DNA from: Berberis thunbergii
Lineage: Eukaryota; Streptophyta; Magnoliopsida; Ranunculales; Berberidaceae
Assembly: GCA_003290165.1 (NCBI GenBank)
Contig: QNQO01001830.1
Location: 1-64,000 of the forward strand
Direction: 5' to 3'
Length of the DNA stretch: 64,000 bases
The notes under the pieces are model-generated. The model saw only the letters and a program-made list of their open reading frames with translations, was not told the DNA's origin and did no database searches. Numbering within the stretch: position 1 is the first letter of the stretch; the number at the start of each line of letters is the position of its first letter. A program made the translations under genes and the position numbers. Positions 23,415-33,609 of this stretch are shown here, piece by piece.

Positions 23415-24033
23415 CTGTTGCAAACGAAATGTATTATTAGTGACAGGGAAGGTAGATTACAAAATGAACATGGGGATTTTCATTTCATTCAAGCTTTAGA
23501 TGGATCATAATAACCATGAGGAAGCACAGAAAATTAGACTATTATCTTTTGATTGCACGGAACTGCTAACATGCAAACAATGTGAAATATGGCACATGTA
23601 TGGTGAATACCAGAAAACATAACCAACAATAAAGAGTGAATAATGAATCTTGAGCAGCAAGGCTTAGTTTCACCATTAAAACTCTAACATCGAGCTCATT
23701 CATTGCATTAATTTTTTATGTACTGAAAGACAGCAAGTCAAATCAACTTTAAGGATAGAAGCTAGGGCGAACCAAATAACTTTATCAAAAGATAGATGTT
23801 ATTACTACTTACTAGGGAAATTTTATGTCTTTGAAGACTTGCTCTCCCTCTTCCACAACTCTCTACCCACAGTTATAGAAATTACAACCAACCTCACTAC
23901 TAAACTTATAAATCATGTCATTAGTCGAAATCTTACTATATTGGCATTAACATTCAAATCTTCTTCACTGCTTCATCCTTTCAATTGCATACTCTACTAT
24001 ACTAGCCATGTCCGAAAAGTTGAAACAACATAC
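23415..24033. other. Intron-like or intergenic AT-rich DNA
   Basis: No reading frame of note. It lies between the acceptor at 23415 and the chromovirus LTR, and is probably intron of the minus-strand gene. Confidence 0.35.
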
Positions 24034-24755
24034 TGATAGACCTTCAGCAGTTTACAAGACCTATCAAAGGCGCAGACGTAAGCAAGGAGTTGTGGGCAAT
24101 GCAGTGGATGAACCAGTGAATCAGTACAATGCAGTGGATGAACCAGTGAGTCAGTACAATGCAGTGCAGTACAGTAAACCAGTGCAACACAAGTATTAGG
24201 GAAGCAGTGAAGGCCAGGAACCTGCCTTAGAACAGAGACCATGATTGCTGAAAGAGCAACAAAATGTCAGAGTTAGCATGGTTGCTACTAGCAGTCAGTT
24301 ATTCTTCTGTCAATAGGTCTGTTAAGTGCTCTGTTAGTGTTAAGATTCTGTAATCAGTAAGTGGTATTCAAGGGTGGCATTCGGTTAGAAGTGCCAGTGG
24401 CTGATGTACAAGTGATAAGATTAGCAAGTTGTTATAGGAAAGATTAGCAAGTTGTTTCAGTTTGTTAGAAGCAAGTTGTCTGTGGCAATTGTAAGACAAG
24501 TATAAAAGGAGAGATGTAAGAGATGGATGGGGATTGAATTTTTTGAGTATAATTGATTTGTACAGAGCAATTGCTCTCTGGAGATTTCAGGTATCTCGAA
24601 TAACCTGTTATACAATACAATACAATACAATACAATTCATAGTTCCTTGTTTGATCTCTATATCCAGTTCAGCATTTTCATGTTCTTCATTGTTCAAATT
24701 AGCAATTCCTATCAAATTTTCTGTTCTTCATTGTGCAAATTAGCAATTCCTATCA
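24034..24755 (+). repeat. 5' LTR of the chromovirus
   Basis: It starts TGATAGACC and ends near CCTATCA, three bases before the primer site. It contains a 30-bp tandem repeat (CAGTGGATGAACCAGTGA-type units, 24099-24160), a TATA box and an ATACA pentamer tract near 24610-24640. The 3' LTR is a close copy with scattered differences. Confidence 0.88.
24501..24508 (+). promoter_or_regulatory. TATA box of the chromovirus LTR
   Basis: TATAAAAG in the 5' LTR. The matching position in the 3' LTR is altered to ATATAAGG (29751-29758). Confidence 0.6.
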
Positions 24756-24781
24756 AATTGGTATCAGAGCATTGATCTGGG

Positions 24782-26029
24782 ATGACAGGGAAATCAGGAA
24801 ATCGGATAGGCACCGCTAATGTGACAGCAAGATTTGAATTGTTAGAAGGAATGATTGAAACAGTGCAGCAGGGAAATGTTTCGATCAGGGGAGATGTTAA
24901 CGCTATTGTGCAGAAATTAGAGCATTTAACAAAGTTGTATGAAGAATCTTCAAAAGTGGCTTCTTCGGAGCAACCCAAGGAAGCCGAAGGTGTGGTTTTA
25001 AGACCTAAAGCACCCATGATAGAAGAAAGGGGTGGTGTTCACAGCCACAGACCGGAAAACAGATTTAGAAGGTTGGAAATGCCAGTTTTTGATGGGGTTA
25101 ATCCGGATGGTTTGATCTTGAAAGCGGAACATTTTTTCCAATTGCAACAATACACTAATGAAGAGATGTTGGAGGTTGCGGTAATAGGGTTTGAAGGGGA
25201 TGCATTGATTTAGTATCAATGGGAACACAAAAGGAGACCTATCTTGTTATGGGAAGAATTAAAAAAATTACTTTTGTTACAATTCCGATCAACAACTGAG
25301 GGGACATTATACGAACAATTTTTGGCACTCAAACAAGAAGGGAATGTAAAAGATTATCGACGCAAATTTATTACCCTCGCATCTACGTTAGATCAGCTGT
25401 CCGAGGAGGTATACTTAAGCAAATTTGTTAATGGGTTGAAGCCACAAATCAAAGCTGAAATTTGAATTATGGAACCCCAATCGTTGGGTTAGACTATGAC
25501 TTTAGCCCAATGCATAGAGGAGAAACACCAGCTGATGGGTTTAAACAAGGGAGGATTCGGATCGGGCCCAAGCCCATTTTCGGGATGATTTAGGGTTAAT
25601 GAAAACCCTAAATCTCTTGAAACAGGGAAGCCATTGCCATTCGAAGGCGCTTCCATCGCAAGAAGAGGAGAAGCAGATTGGGGAAAAGGGAGTTTTCGTA
25701 GGCTCAGCGAAGAGGAATTAAGGCAGAAGCAAGAGAAGAGTTTGTGCTTTCGATGCGATGAAAATTTTGAGCCGAGTCATCGATGTAAGAAGGAACTCAA
25801 CATCTTGGTCTCTCAAGAGGAGGAGATCTTGGAGGGAGAAGAAGGAGAGGACGATGACGACCACGGGGCTGAATTAGAAGCAACTGAGGTAGATGTGAGA
25901 GTGGAAATCTACCTGAATTCGGTGGTGGGGAGGACTACACCAAAGATTTTGCGCCTCAAGGGGAAGATCGGTAATCAGGAAGTGATACGTTTGGTGGATA
26001 GCGGGGAAACACAATTTTATTGCAAATAG
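24782..26029 (+). pseudogene. Chromovirus gag (and start of protease)
   Basis: The frame opens at ATG 24782, shortly after the primer site, with an acidic coiled stretch. The capsid region follows, with FDGVNPDG, AEHFFQLQQYT, YEQFLALKQEGNVKDYRRKF and FVNGLKPQIKAEI. Then comes a zinc knuckle of the plant chromovirus type, CFRCDENFEPSHRCKK (about 25750), and an acidic linker leading to the protease, whose active-site stretch reads RLVDSGETQF (DSG). Stops occur near 25211, 25463 and 25490. The downstream frame change near 26029 splits the protease. Confidence 0.85.
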
Positions 26030-27780
26030 CTTGGTTGAGAAGCTTGGGATGAAGATAACCTCAACCAGTTCTTATGGGGTGACTATGGGGACTGGAGAAA
26101 CAGTGAAGGGGCAAGAGGTGTGTAAATTAGTGATGCTGGAACTCTCAGAGATCGTGGTGGAGGAATTTTTACCCTTGAATCTGGGAAGCTCAGATGTTAT
26201 TTTGGGGATTAAATGGTTGACAACTTTAGGGGTAACTCACACCACTTGGAAGTCTCAGATCATGAGATTCGAAAGTGGGTGAGTCGCCAAAACACTAAGA
26301 GGAGATCCAACCTTAGGGAGATCCTTGGTGTCTCTAAGAGCAATGTGGAAGTCTCTTTGTTAGGAAAACAAGGGATACTGATTGAATTGGGAACATTAGA
26401 TGCTTCTAGTGAAGGGAACGGCGCTTGCAGGGAAGAAATTGGTAAGGTTTTAGAGAAATTCCAGGAAGTGTTCTGTCCCAATTCAGGATTACCACCAATA
26501 AGGGGGCATGAACATGCTATCTCCATGCGAGAAGATGTTTATCCCGTTAATGTAAGGCCTTACCGATATCCCCAATTCCAGAAAGATGAGATCGAGAGGT
26601 TGATTCAGGAGATGATGGCATCAGGCATTATACGACCCAGTAAAAGCCCGTTTTCAAGTCCGGTATTGTTAGTAAAAAAGAAAGACGGGAGTTGGCAGTT
26701 TTGCGTCGACTATCGGGCCTTAAATAAGGAAACTATTCCTGATAGATTTCCAATACTGGTCGTCGACGAGTTGCTTGATGAATTACATGGGGCTAGTTGG
26801 TTCTCCAAGTTGGATTTAAAATTCGGGTATCATCAGATTTGAATAAAAGAGGGCGATGAGAACAAAACCGCATTCCGCACCCATGAAGGTCATTACGAGG
26901 TTTTGGTCATGCCGTTCGATTTAACGAATGCTCCGGCGACATTCCAGGCGTTAATGAATGAGATATTCAAGCCGTATTTGTGTTAGTACGTCTTAGTATT
27001 TTTTGATGATATTCTCATTTACAGTTTAAGGCTGGAGGAACATTTAGAGCATCTTGCAACCGTGGTATCACTGTTAGAAAGACATAAACTCTACGCCAAC
27101 AGGAAGAAATGCGAATTTGGTAAACAGGAGTTGGCATACCTCGAGCATGTAATTTCCAATCAAGGAGTTTCGGTCGACCAATCCAAAATTTCAGCTATGA
27201 TTGCTTGGCCAACGCCGAAGAACGTCACTGATTTGAGAGAATTCCTAGGGTTGACAGGATATTACCGGAAGTTTGTTCATGGGTATAGCACAGTGGCGTG
27301 GCCACTGATTCAGTTATTAAAGAAGAACAGTTTTGGGTGGAATTCGAAAGCCGAAGCAGCTTTTCAGGCCTTGAAACAACGGATGACAGAGGTTCCAATT
27401 TTGGCTATGCCTGATTTCTTAAAAGTGTTTGTGATAGAAACTGATGCGTCGGGCGATGGGTTGGGAGTCGTCTTAATGCAAGATCATCGACCCATTGCTT
27501 ATTTCAGTCAGGTGTTGGGGCAACAAGCTAGCCAGAAATCAGCTTATGAAAAAAGAGTTAATGGCAATTGTGTTCGCCATCGCCAAATGGAGATCGTATT
27601 TGCTGGGGCAATGATTTATAGTACGCACTGATCAGAAGAGTCTAAAATTCTTGTTGGAGCAAAGGGTTGTTGAGGTGGAATATCAAAAAATGGATCATCA
27701 AGCTCATGTGTTATAGTTTCGAAATTCAATACAAGGTGGGAAAAACAAATACTGCGGCCGACGCTTTATCTAGAGTGAGG
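26030..27780 (+). pseudogene. Chromovirus protease, reverse transcriptase and RNase H
   Basis: After the protease C-terminus (LGSSDVILGIKWL, about 26190) comes the reverse transcriptase, with YPQFQKDEIERLIQEMMASG, SPVLLVKKKDGSWQFCVDYR, FSKLDLKFGYHQI and the catalytic YVLVFFDDILIYS near 27000. RNase H follows, with VIETDASGDGLGVVLMQDH (27430) and ending ADALSRV near 27770. Stops at about 26840 and 26983 and frame changes around 26240 and 27570-27690 break the polyprotein. The RNase H tail is partly out of frame. Confidence 0.88.
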
Positions 27781-29279
27781 TTAGATCCAGTGCCTGAATG
27801 TTCAACACTAGTATTACCTCAGTGGCGACATTGGGAGAAGTTAAAAAAAGAGCTCGAAGCTGATGAACATCTTCGACAAATCAGAGATGAATTACAGACT
27901 GGTAGCATGGCATACAAGGGGTTTGAATTGTGACAAGGATTGCTCTTTTATAAAGAACGGTTAATATTATCTCGAACCTCTTCTTTTCTTCCTGTCATCT
28001 TTGAGGAATTTCATAGTTCTCCTATGGGGGGTCACTCTGGGGAAACTAAAACATATCAGAGGATGGCAAGGGAAGTATATTGGCTGGGAATGAAATCTGA
28101 AATTTCTCGACGAATGGCAGAATGTGACGTTTGTCAGAGGAATAAGTATATGGCAACGTCCCCAGCAGGGTTGTTGCAACCCATACCTTTACCCACTCAG
28201 GTCTGGGAGGACATTACAATGGATTTTGTTGAAGGGTAGCCTAAATCAAATGGAGTGGTTACAATTTTGCTGGTGGTGGATCATTTGAGCAAGTACGGCC
28301 ATTTCATAGGACTACGACATCCTTTTGCCGCTGAGGTAGTAGCTAAAACCTTCATTCAAGAAGTGGTAAAACTTCATTGTGTTCCTCTCTCAATCATTAC
28401 AAACAGGGACAAAAATTTTCTCAACCAATTTTGGAAGGAGATATTTCGTTTACAAGGGACCGTACTCAAGCGAAGTACCGCGTATCACCCCCAAACCAAT
28501 GGGCAGTCCGAGGTGGTTAACCGTTGTTTAGAGACTTATTTGCGGTGTTTTGCTTCTAGTAAACCCAAGCAATGGATGAAATGGTTGATGTGGGCAGAAT
28601 GTTGGTACAATACGTCTACTCATTCTTCCCTTGGTTGCTCTCCTTTCAAAGTTCTATATGGTAGAGATCCTCCAACACTATTAAAAATAGATCAAAGGAG
28701 TACGATGGTGTCATCAGTGGAGCAACTATTATTGGACAGAGATGCTGCTTTGGATGACTTGAAGATGCAATTACTCCGAGCACAACAAAGAATGCAAAGA
28801 CAGGCTGACTTGTCACGGCGTGAAGTTGTTTTTTCAGTGGGTGACAGGGTGTTTTTAAAATTGAGACCGTATCACCAACAGTCCCTGGTAAGGAAAGGCA
28901 ATCAGAAATTGGCTGCGAGGTATTACGGTCCTTATAAGATTCTTCAAAGGGTGGGACAGGTAGCCTATAAATTGGAGTTGCCCGCAGATTCACATATTCA
29001 TCCAGTTTTCCATGTTTCCCAATTACGTAAAGCCTTAGGCAATGGCATTTCATCCACAAACCTTCCTCCCCAGTTAAGTGCTGATTTAGAATTACTGGTA
29101 GTTCCGGAGAAAGTGCTGGAAGTCAGATTTAAATCAGTGAATAGCAACCTTCCTGAGGAAGTGTTAATACAGTGGAAATGATTACTGGAATTTGAGGCGA
29201 CTTGGGAGGATTATGAGTTGCTTCGACATCAATTTCCTCAGTTTCACCTTGAGGACAAGGTGCGTGTTTTGGGGGAAGG
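27781..29279 (+). pseudogene. Chromovirus integrase and chromodomain
   Basis: A His-His-Cys-Cys zinc region (HSSPMGGHSGETK to CDVCQRNK, about 28012-28145) is followed by the catalytic core. The three acidic residues are seen in ITMDFVEG (28212), IITNRDKNF (28395) and NGQSEVVNRC (28500). A GPF-like YYGPYKILQRVG region follows, and the final part has VLEVRFKS, VLIQWK and FEATWEDYELLRHQFPQFHL, a chromodomain-type module that in other chromoviruses guides insertion to particular chromatin. Stops lie at about 27931, 28237 and 29179. Confidence 0.88.
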
Positions 29280-29282
29280 AAT

Positions 29283-29998
29283 TGATAGACCTTCAGCAGT
29301 TTACAAGACCTATCAAAGGCGCAGACGTAAGCAAGGAGTTGTGGGCAATCCAGTGCATGAACCAGTGAATCAGTACAATGCAGTGGATGAACCAGTGAGT
29401 CAGTACAATGCAGTGCAGTACAGTAAACCAGTGCAATACAAATATTAGGGAAGCAGTGAAGGCCAGTAACATGCCTCAGAACAAAGACCATGATTGCTGA
29501 AAGAGCAACAAAATGTCAGAGTTAGTATGGTTGCTACTAGCAGTCAGTTATTCTTCTGTCAATAAGTCTGTTAAGTGCTCTGTTAGTGTTAAGATTCTGT
29601 AATCAGTAAGTGGTATTCAAGGGTGGCATTCGGTTAGATGTGCAAGTGTCTGATGTACAAGTGGTAAGATTAGCAAGTTGTTATAGGAAAGATTAGTAAG
29701 TGGTTTCAGTTTGTTAGAAGCAAGTTTTCTGTGGCAATTGTAAGACAAATATATAAGGAGAGATGTAAGAGATGGATGGGGATTGAATTTTTGAGTATAA
29801 TTGATTTGTACAGAGCAATTGCTCTCTGGAGATTTTTCAGGTATCTCGAATAACCTGTTATACAATACAATACATAGTTCCTTGTTTGATCTCTATATCC
29901 AGTTCAGTATTTTCCTGTTCTTACTTCTTCATTGTTCAAATTAGCAATTCCTATCAAATTTTCTGTTCTTCATTGTGCAAATTAGCAATTCCTACACA
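29283..29998 (+). repeat. 3' LTR of the chromovirus
   Basis: About 716 bp, starting TGATAGACC right after a purine tract and ending near CCTACACA. It shares the 30-bp tandem repeats and overall sequence with 24034-24755. Confidence 0.88.
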
Positions 29999-30852
29999 AA
30001 CATAACATAACATGCCTAACTTTGTTAATCACAGTTGACAAGCACAAATCATTAACAAAAAACAACTATAACCATAACAACCCTCCTAGTCAAACATCAA
30101 AGAGTTCATCTTCATCTATTATGCCATCCTCACCATTCGCAAATAACACCATTTCCATATTTGGTTCATCAAGAGAAAGATTTGAAACTTCAAGTATCCC
30201 TACACCTTCTAAACTTTCAAATGCATCACCTCCAATATCCCACAATCCTAATCTCACTTTGAAGATATTTGAGAGTTTTCCTAAATAGAATGCGAATGCC
30301 GGACCCCTTTTTAAATCTGTTAAAAAAAAAGCTTTTAAATAAACAATGTCCAAGCAAAGTCCAGCTAGTGTCCGACCTAGACAAATATTATGAACACATT
30401 GACCAAGAGTTCGAGGAGTGTCCACAGATGGGTTGGAATTTTTGAAGCTTTCATGCTTTAGAGCTCATAAACTGACACTTTCTTTTTCCCTTCATTCTTC
30501 CAATCTTCCTTTTCAGTAAAACTTACTCTACACACAAGTGGGCCCTACATGCTTTGGCTCAAAGGAGAGGTGGAGATATTTTATAAAGAATAATGTTAGT
30601 TACATATGCTCTCTCATCATTAGAACACCCAAATACGTCATCAATCTTTTTTTCCCTCTCTTTCGTGAACATGGAATTGCATTGGTCAATGGGAAATTCA
30701 ACTGGTGGATAGAAAATGTGAGAATGGATGGCTTCAGATAGGGAAGCACTATAAATAATTCACTATATTCGAGAATAATAAATATTCTACTCGACCAAAA
30801 TGATGATTAAAGAACTGTAATATTTTCACTTCTTCCTCTCTCTATCCAAATA
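29999..30852. other. Intergenic DNA with an unassigned minus-strand frame
   Basis: A 111-codon frame on the minus strand (30090-30425) starts MDTPRTLGQCVHNICLGRTL and ends in an acidic DGIIDEDELFDV. No family was recognised and there is no splice or neighbour support, so it is not called as a gene. The rest is AT-rich. Confidence 0.3.
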
Positions 30853-30860
30853 GCGATAAC
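30853..30860. repeat. Target-site duplication, left
   Basis: GCGATAAC, repeated exactly at 31770-31777. Confidence 0.85.
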
Positions 30861-31769
30861 CTAGGAAGCACGGATTCGCGGTAAAACCCTCCGAATCCCC
30901 TAAATACGCGAGTGGGATACGGATACGCGTTCGATACGTATCTGACACGCGGTCAACGTATCGGTCAACGTGACTTGGTCAGGATACGGCTTGACCCGGT
31001 CCGGATACGGTCTGGACACGGTCAGGATTCGGTTACCAATAATTTTTTTTCAGATCTTGATAAAATCGGACGGCTGAAATCTTTCCAGAGATCATCGATC
31101 AAAGAGATCAGACTGATCGATCGATCAGATCGATCAGGGAGGTCGACCGAGCAGGAAGGGGAGATCGATTGAGCTGGGAGGGGAGATTAGGTCGACCGAG
31201 CAGGGAGGGGAGATCGGGGAGGTCGATCGATCGGGGAGGGGAGATCAGGGGAGATCGATCGATCGGGGAGGGGAGGGGAGATCAGATCGACCAAGCAGGG
31301 AGGGGAGATCAGGCGAGATCGATCGGGGAGATAGGGGAGATTGATCGAGCTGCACCTCCCATCTTCAACCTCCTGCGCCTCCCATCAAAATGGCGAGGAA
31401 AACCGGGCAATGGCGAGGAAAACGGAGGGAGGAGGGAAATTGTTATTTATATGGATTAATTGGGTAGGGTCCAAATTAGACCCGGCCCATATTAGAATTC
31501 ATTACCCTAATTTTCACTAATGTACCCAAACTTTTCATTCATTCAAATAATTTCATTAATTAAGCTCATTGCATTTTGATGTTTTATATATTTAGATTAT
31601 TAATTATTGTTTATGAGTTATGACATTATGTTAATAGTTTTTTAATAGAATATAAAAATAAAAATAAGGTTTGACGTGTCGCCGAGTCCTAGTTTTTTTT
31701 AAAATTGCCACATCGCCGTATCGTATCCGTGTCCGATACGATACACGTATCCGAGTCCGTGCATCCTAG
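30861..31769. mobile_element. hAT-type non-autonomous element (909 bp)
   Basis: The ends are CTAGGAAGCACGGATTCG and, on the minus strand, CTAGGATGCACGGACTCG. They are flanked by a perfect 8-bp duplication GCGATAAC, the hAT hallmark. Subterminal sequence is full of CGGATACG/CGTATCC words on both sides, which would act as transposase-binding repeats. There is no transposase. The middle (about 31070-31350) is a GATC- and GGGGAG-rich degenerate tandem array unlike the ends. Confidence 0.85.
31080..31350 (+). repeat. GATC/GGGGAG-rich degenerate tandem array
   Basis: Units built from GATCGATCGGGGAGGGGAGA-like and GGTCGACCGAGCAGGGAGGG-like words repeat about eight times inside the hAT element. Codons are open in more than one frame only because of the simple composition. 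Confidence 0.7.
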
Positions 31770-31777
31770 GCGATAAC
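31770..31777. repeat. Target-site duplication, right
   Basis: GCGATAAC, an exact copy of 30853-30860. Confidence 0.85.
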
Positions 31778-31880
31778 AATGCTAAAGTAATTATTTCTAT
31801 TGGTTACAACTTACAGTTTTCAAAATAATAACTTATGTTAGTTCCCTCATAAATTTAGAAAAGGAATTACAAAATATCAT

Positions 31881-32302
31881 CAAGAACCGTGATTTCGCGA
31901 AATTTCGGAAAATATTTCGCTTTATGAGATCTAGAAATTTAAAGTACCAAAATTGAAAAGTGCATTATTTAGATGAGTTATTTTGAAATTTTCATGTAAA
32001 ACTGAAAAAGTTATGAAGCAAATTACATTTTTTAAGCTGAAATATTTTGTCATTTTTTGTAGATATCGATATTTTCGTGTAAAACCCAAAATATTATGAA
32101 GAAAATTACATTTATAGGGATACGTTTGTACGGCTTTGTTGAATGTGTTTATTTGATAAATTTACCTGTATCTTGCTTTTCCGCATATTCATATATGTTT
32201 GACATATTTTTGACAGTTTACGTTTTTTTGACATACAACAAAATATTTCTAGAAATGTTTCAGAAACCGAAATTATTTTGAAAGACAAAATCACAATCCT
32301 TG
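31881..32302. mobile_element. hAT-type MITE (422 bp), relative of 22066-22637
   Basis: The left end CAAGAACCGTGATTTCGCGA pairs with the right end, minus strand, CAAGGATTGTGATTTTGTC. Flanking 8-mers AATATCAT and CATATCCT match at 6 of 8. The interior is AT-rich with AAATTTCGG and AAATATTTCG words and no gene. Confidence 0.55.
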
Positions 32303-32490
32303 CATATCCTTACTTTAGCTGAAAGTTGAAGGCAAAGATAGAAAAAGATGGAGGTGAGTGAAAGAGAGAACCTTAACCTAGAAATCAGTTAAAGGTTTTG
32401 ACTGGGAGAGCATAAAAAAGATGGATGAAGTGAAAGGTTGAGTTAAATTCTTTAACTTAATGAGATAAGATTCTTAAAGGTGAGTAGCAA

Positions 32491-32669
32491 CATGGTTTTA
32501 AAAAATGTTGTGAGGCTATAATTTGAGGCTTGCCTCATAAGTGTTTCAATAATTGATTAAATCAGTAATGATTGATCCAAATAATTGTTATTAAATCATA
32601 TAGTGATTACGCCTTATGCCTCGTGAAAGGGCCATGCCTCGGTTCCCGATTAAGATATTTCAAACCTTG
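32491..32669. mobile_element. Short hAT-like MITE (179 bp)
   Basis: The ends CATGGTTTTAAA and, on the minus strand, CAAGGTTTGAAATATC form an imperfect inverted repeat. GAGGCTTGCCTC and ATGCCTCG words resemble the 2067-2706 element. The flanking duplication is unclear. Confidence 0.4.
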
Positions 32670-33402
32670 AACAACAGAAGGAGTGTACAAAACCACAAAG
32701 AAGTTGAGACTTAATTTCAAAGGCATGACGTGAGCTTAAAGAAAATCAATGAATGTATCAAAGCTGGATTGACTAGCAGAGACACTTTTGGTGGTGGATA
32801 TGCACTGATATTGCTCTTGGTCCTAAGGAAGCCGCAGTTGTTGCCCTTTCTTCATAGTCTGGTTTTTCCAAGATGTCCTTGGTTTTGATATTGCTAGAGA
32901 AATTTAAGACACTAAGGGTGCTTTCTATATATATTGTGGAATAGATGAGTGGTATTGGGAGAGGGGTGGGCAGGAATGTGCCTATAATGCAATTGCACTA
33001 GGTCCCCCAGTGGTGGAGTCGTCTTCCTTCACTAGGGGGATTTAACTTTAAGGCAAAAAACAAAGAAAAAAAATCACTAGTTAGAAACGTCCTAAAAAGA
33101 TGGCGTCAACAATTTTGAAGTGAGACAGCTAAGCTATATGGTAAGATTTGTGGCAGTTGGAATCACAAGTCTAGGGTTATAACTTTCCATGGCATATTAT
33201 AGTAACAGTGACGTGTTAAGAACCCTATTAGCTCTTTGGGGAAAGAAATGACGAACGAGGAAGACATGGACACCATAACAAATTACAATAATTGGGGGCA
33301 CCTCTTTTCAGTTTCAGGTAAGAACTCTATATCCCTAAAACCCAACAGCCCAAAATAGAAGCTTTTACTGAAATCAGAAGAGCAAGCAATAATTAAAAGA
33401 GC
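32670..33402. other. Intergenic DNA, no supported gene
   Basis: No open frame with recognisable content. It contains short A-rich tracts only. Confidence 0.4.
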
Positions 33403-33609
33403 TCAAGGTACCAAACACAACCTTTGCATGCCTGCTCTCATGTTCTGCCATGCCTCCAAAGTTCTGTCCACTGTGGTTTCCACTCCTGTATCAACATTGA
33501 CATGGTGGTAACATAACTTTAGATCTTTAATTGTTCGGTTTCCAATTTTCATAGAAATGGTTGGATTCAACCCAATAGCACGGACAGAGAAATGCAAGGA
33601 TGCCATCAA
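33403..33609 (-). pseudogene. Possible APO-domain fragment
   Basis: A minus-strand frame ends with VDRTLEAWQNMRAGMQRL followed by CLVP and a stop. The nearby APO4-like gene has RTLEAWDRFRSGVERLLLVY at the matching place. The two share the R-T-L-E-A-W core and the G-x-x-R-L end. The upstream part of the frame does not resemble APO proteins, and no CxxC motif follows. It could be a remnant of a second, broken APO copy or coincidence over a short stretch. Confidence 0.3.

Larger units (their letters stand above)
24034..29998 (+). mobile_element. Ty3/gypsy chromovirus, complete structure, decayed
   Basis: LTRs of about 720 bp (24034-24755 and 29283-29998) enclose a primer site TGGTATCAGAGC (24759-24770, initiator-Met tRNA), gag, protease, reverse transcriptase, RNase H, integrase and a C-terminal chromodomain-like segment. 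A purine tract TTTTGGGGGAAGGAA (29267-29281) lies just before the 3' LTR. The order and the chromodomain place it among plant chromoviruses (Reina/Tekay-like; the exact clade was not determined). Numerous stops, mostly single substitutions, make it inactive. No clean target duplication was found: CATAC to the left against CATAA to the right. Confidence 0.92.

Noticed and set aside
30090..30425. 111-codon minus-strand frame with an acidic end
   Set aside because: No recognised family and no neighbouring exon or promoter signal. Mentioned in the intergenic entry but not called.
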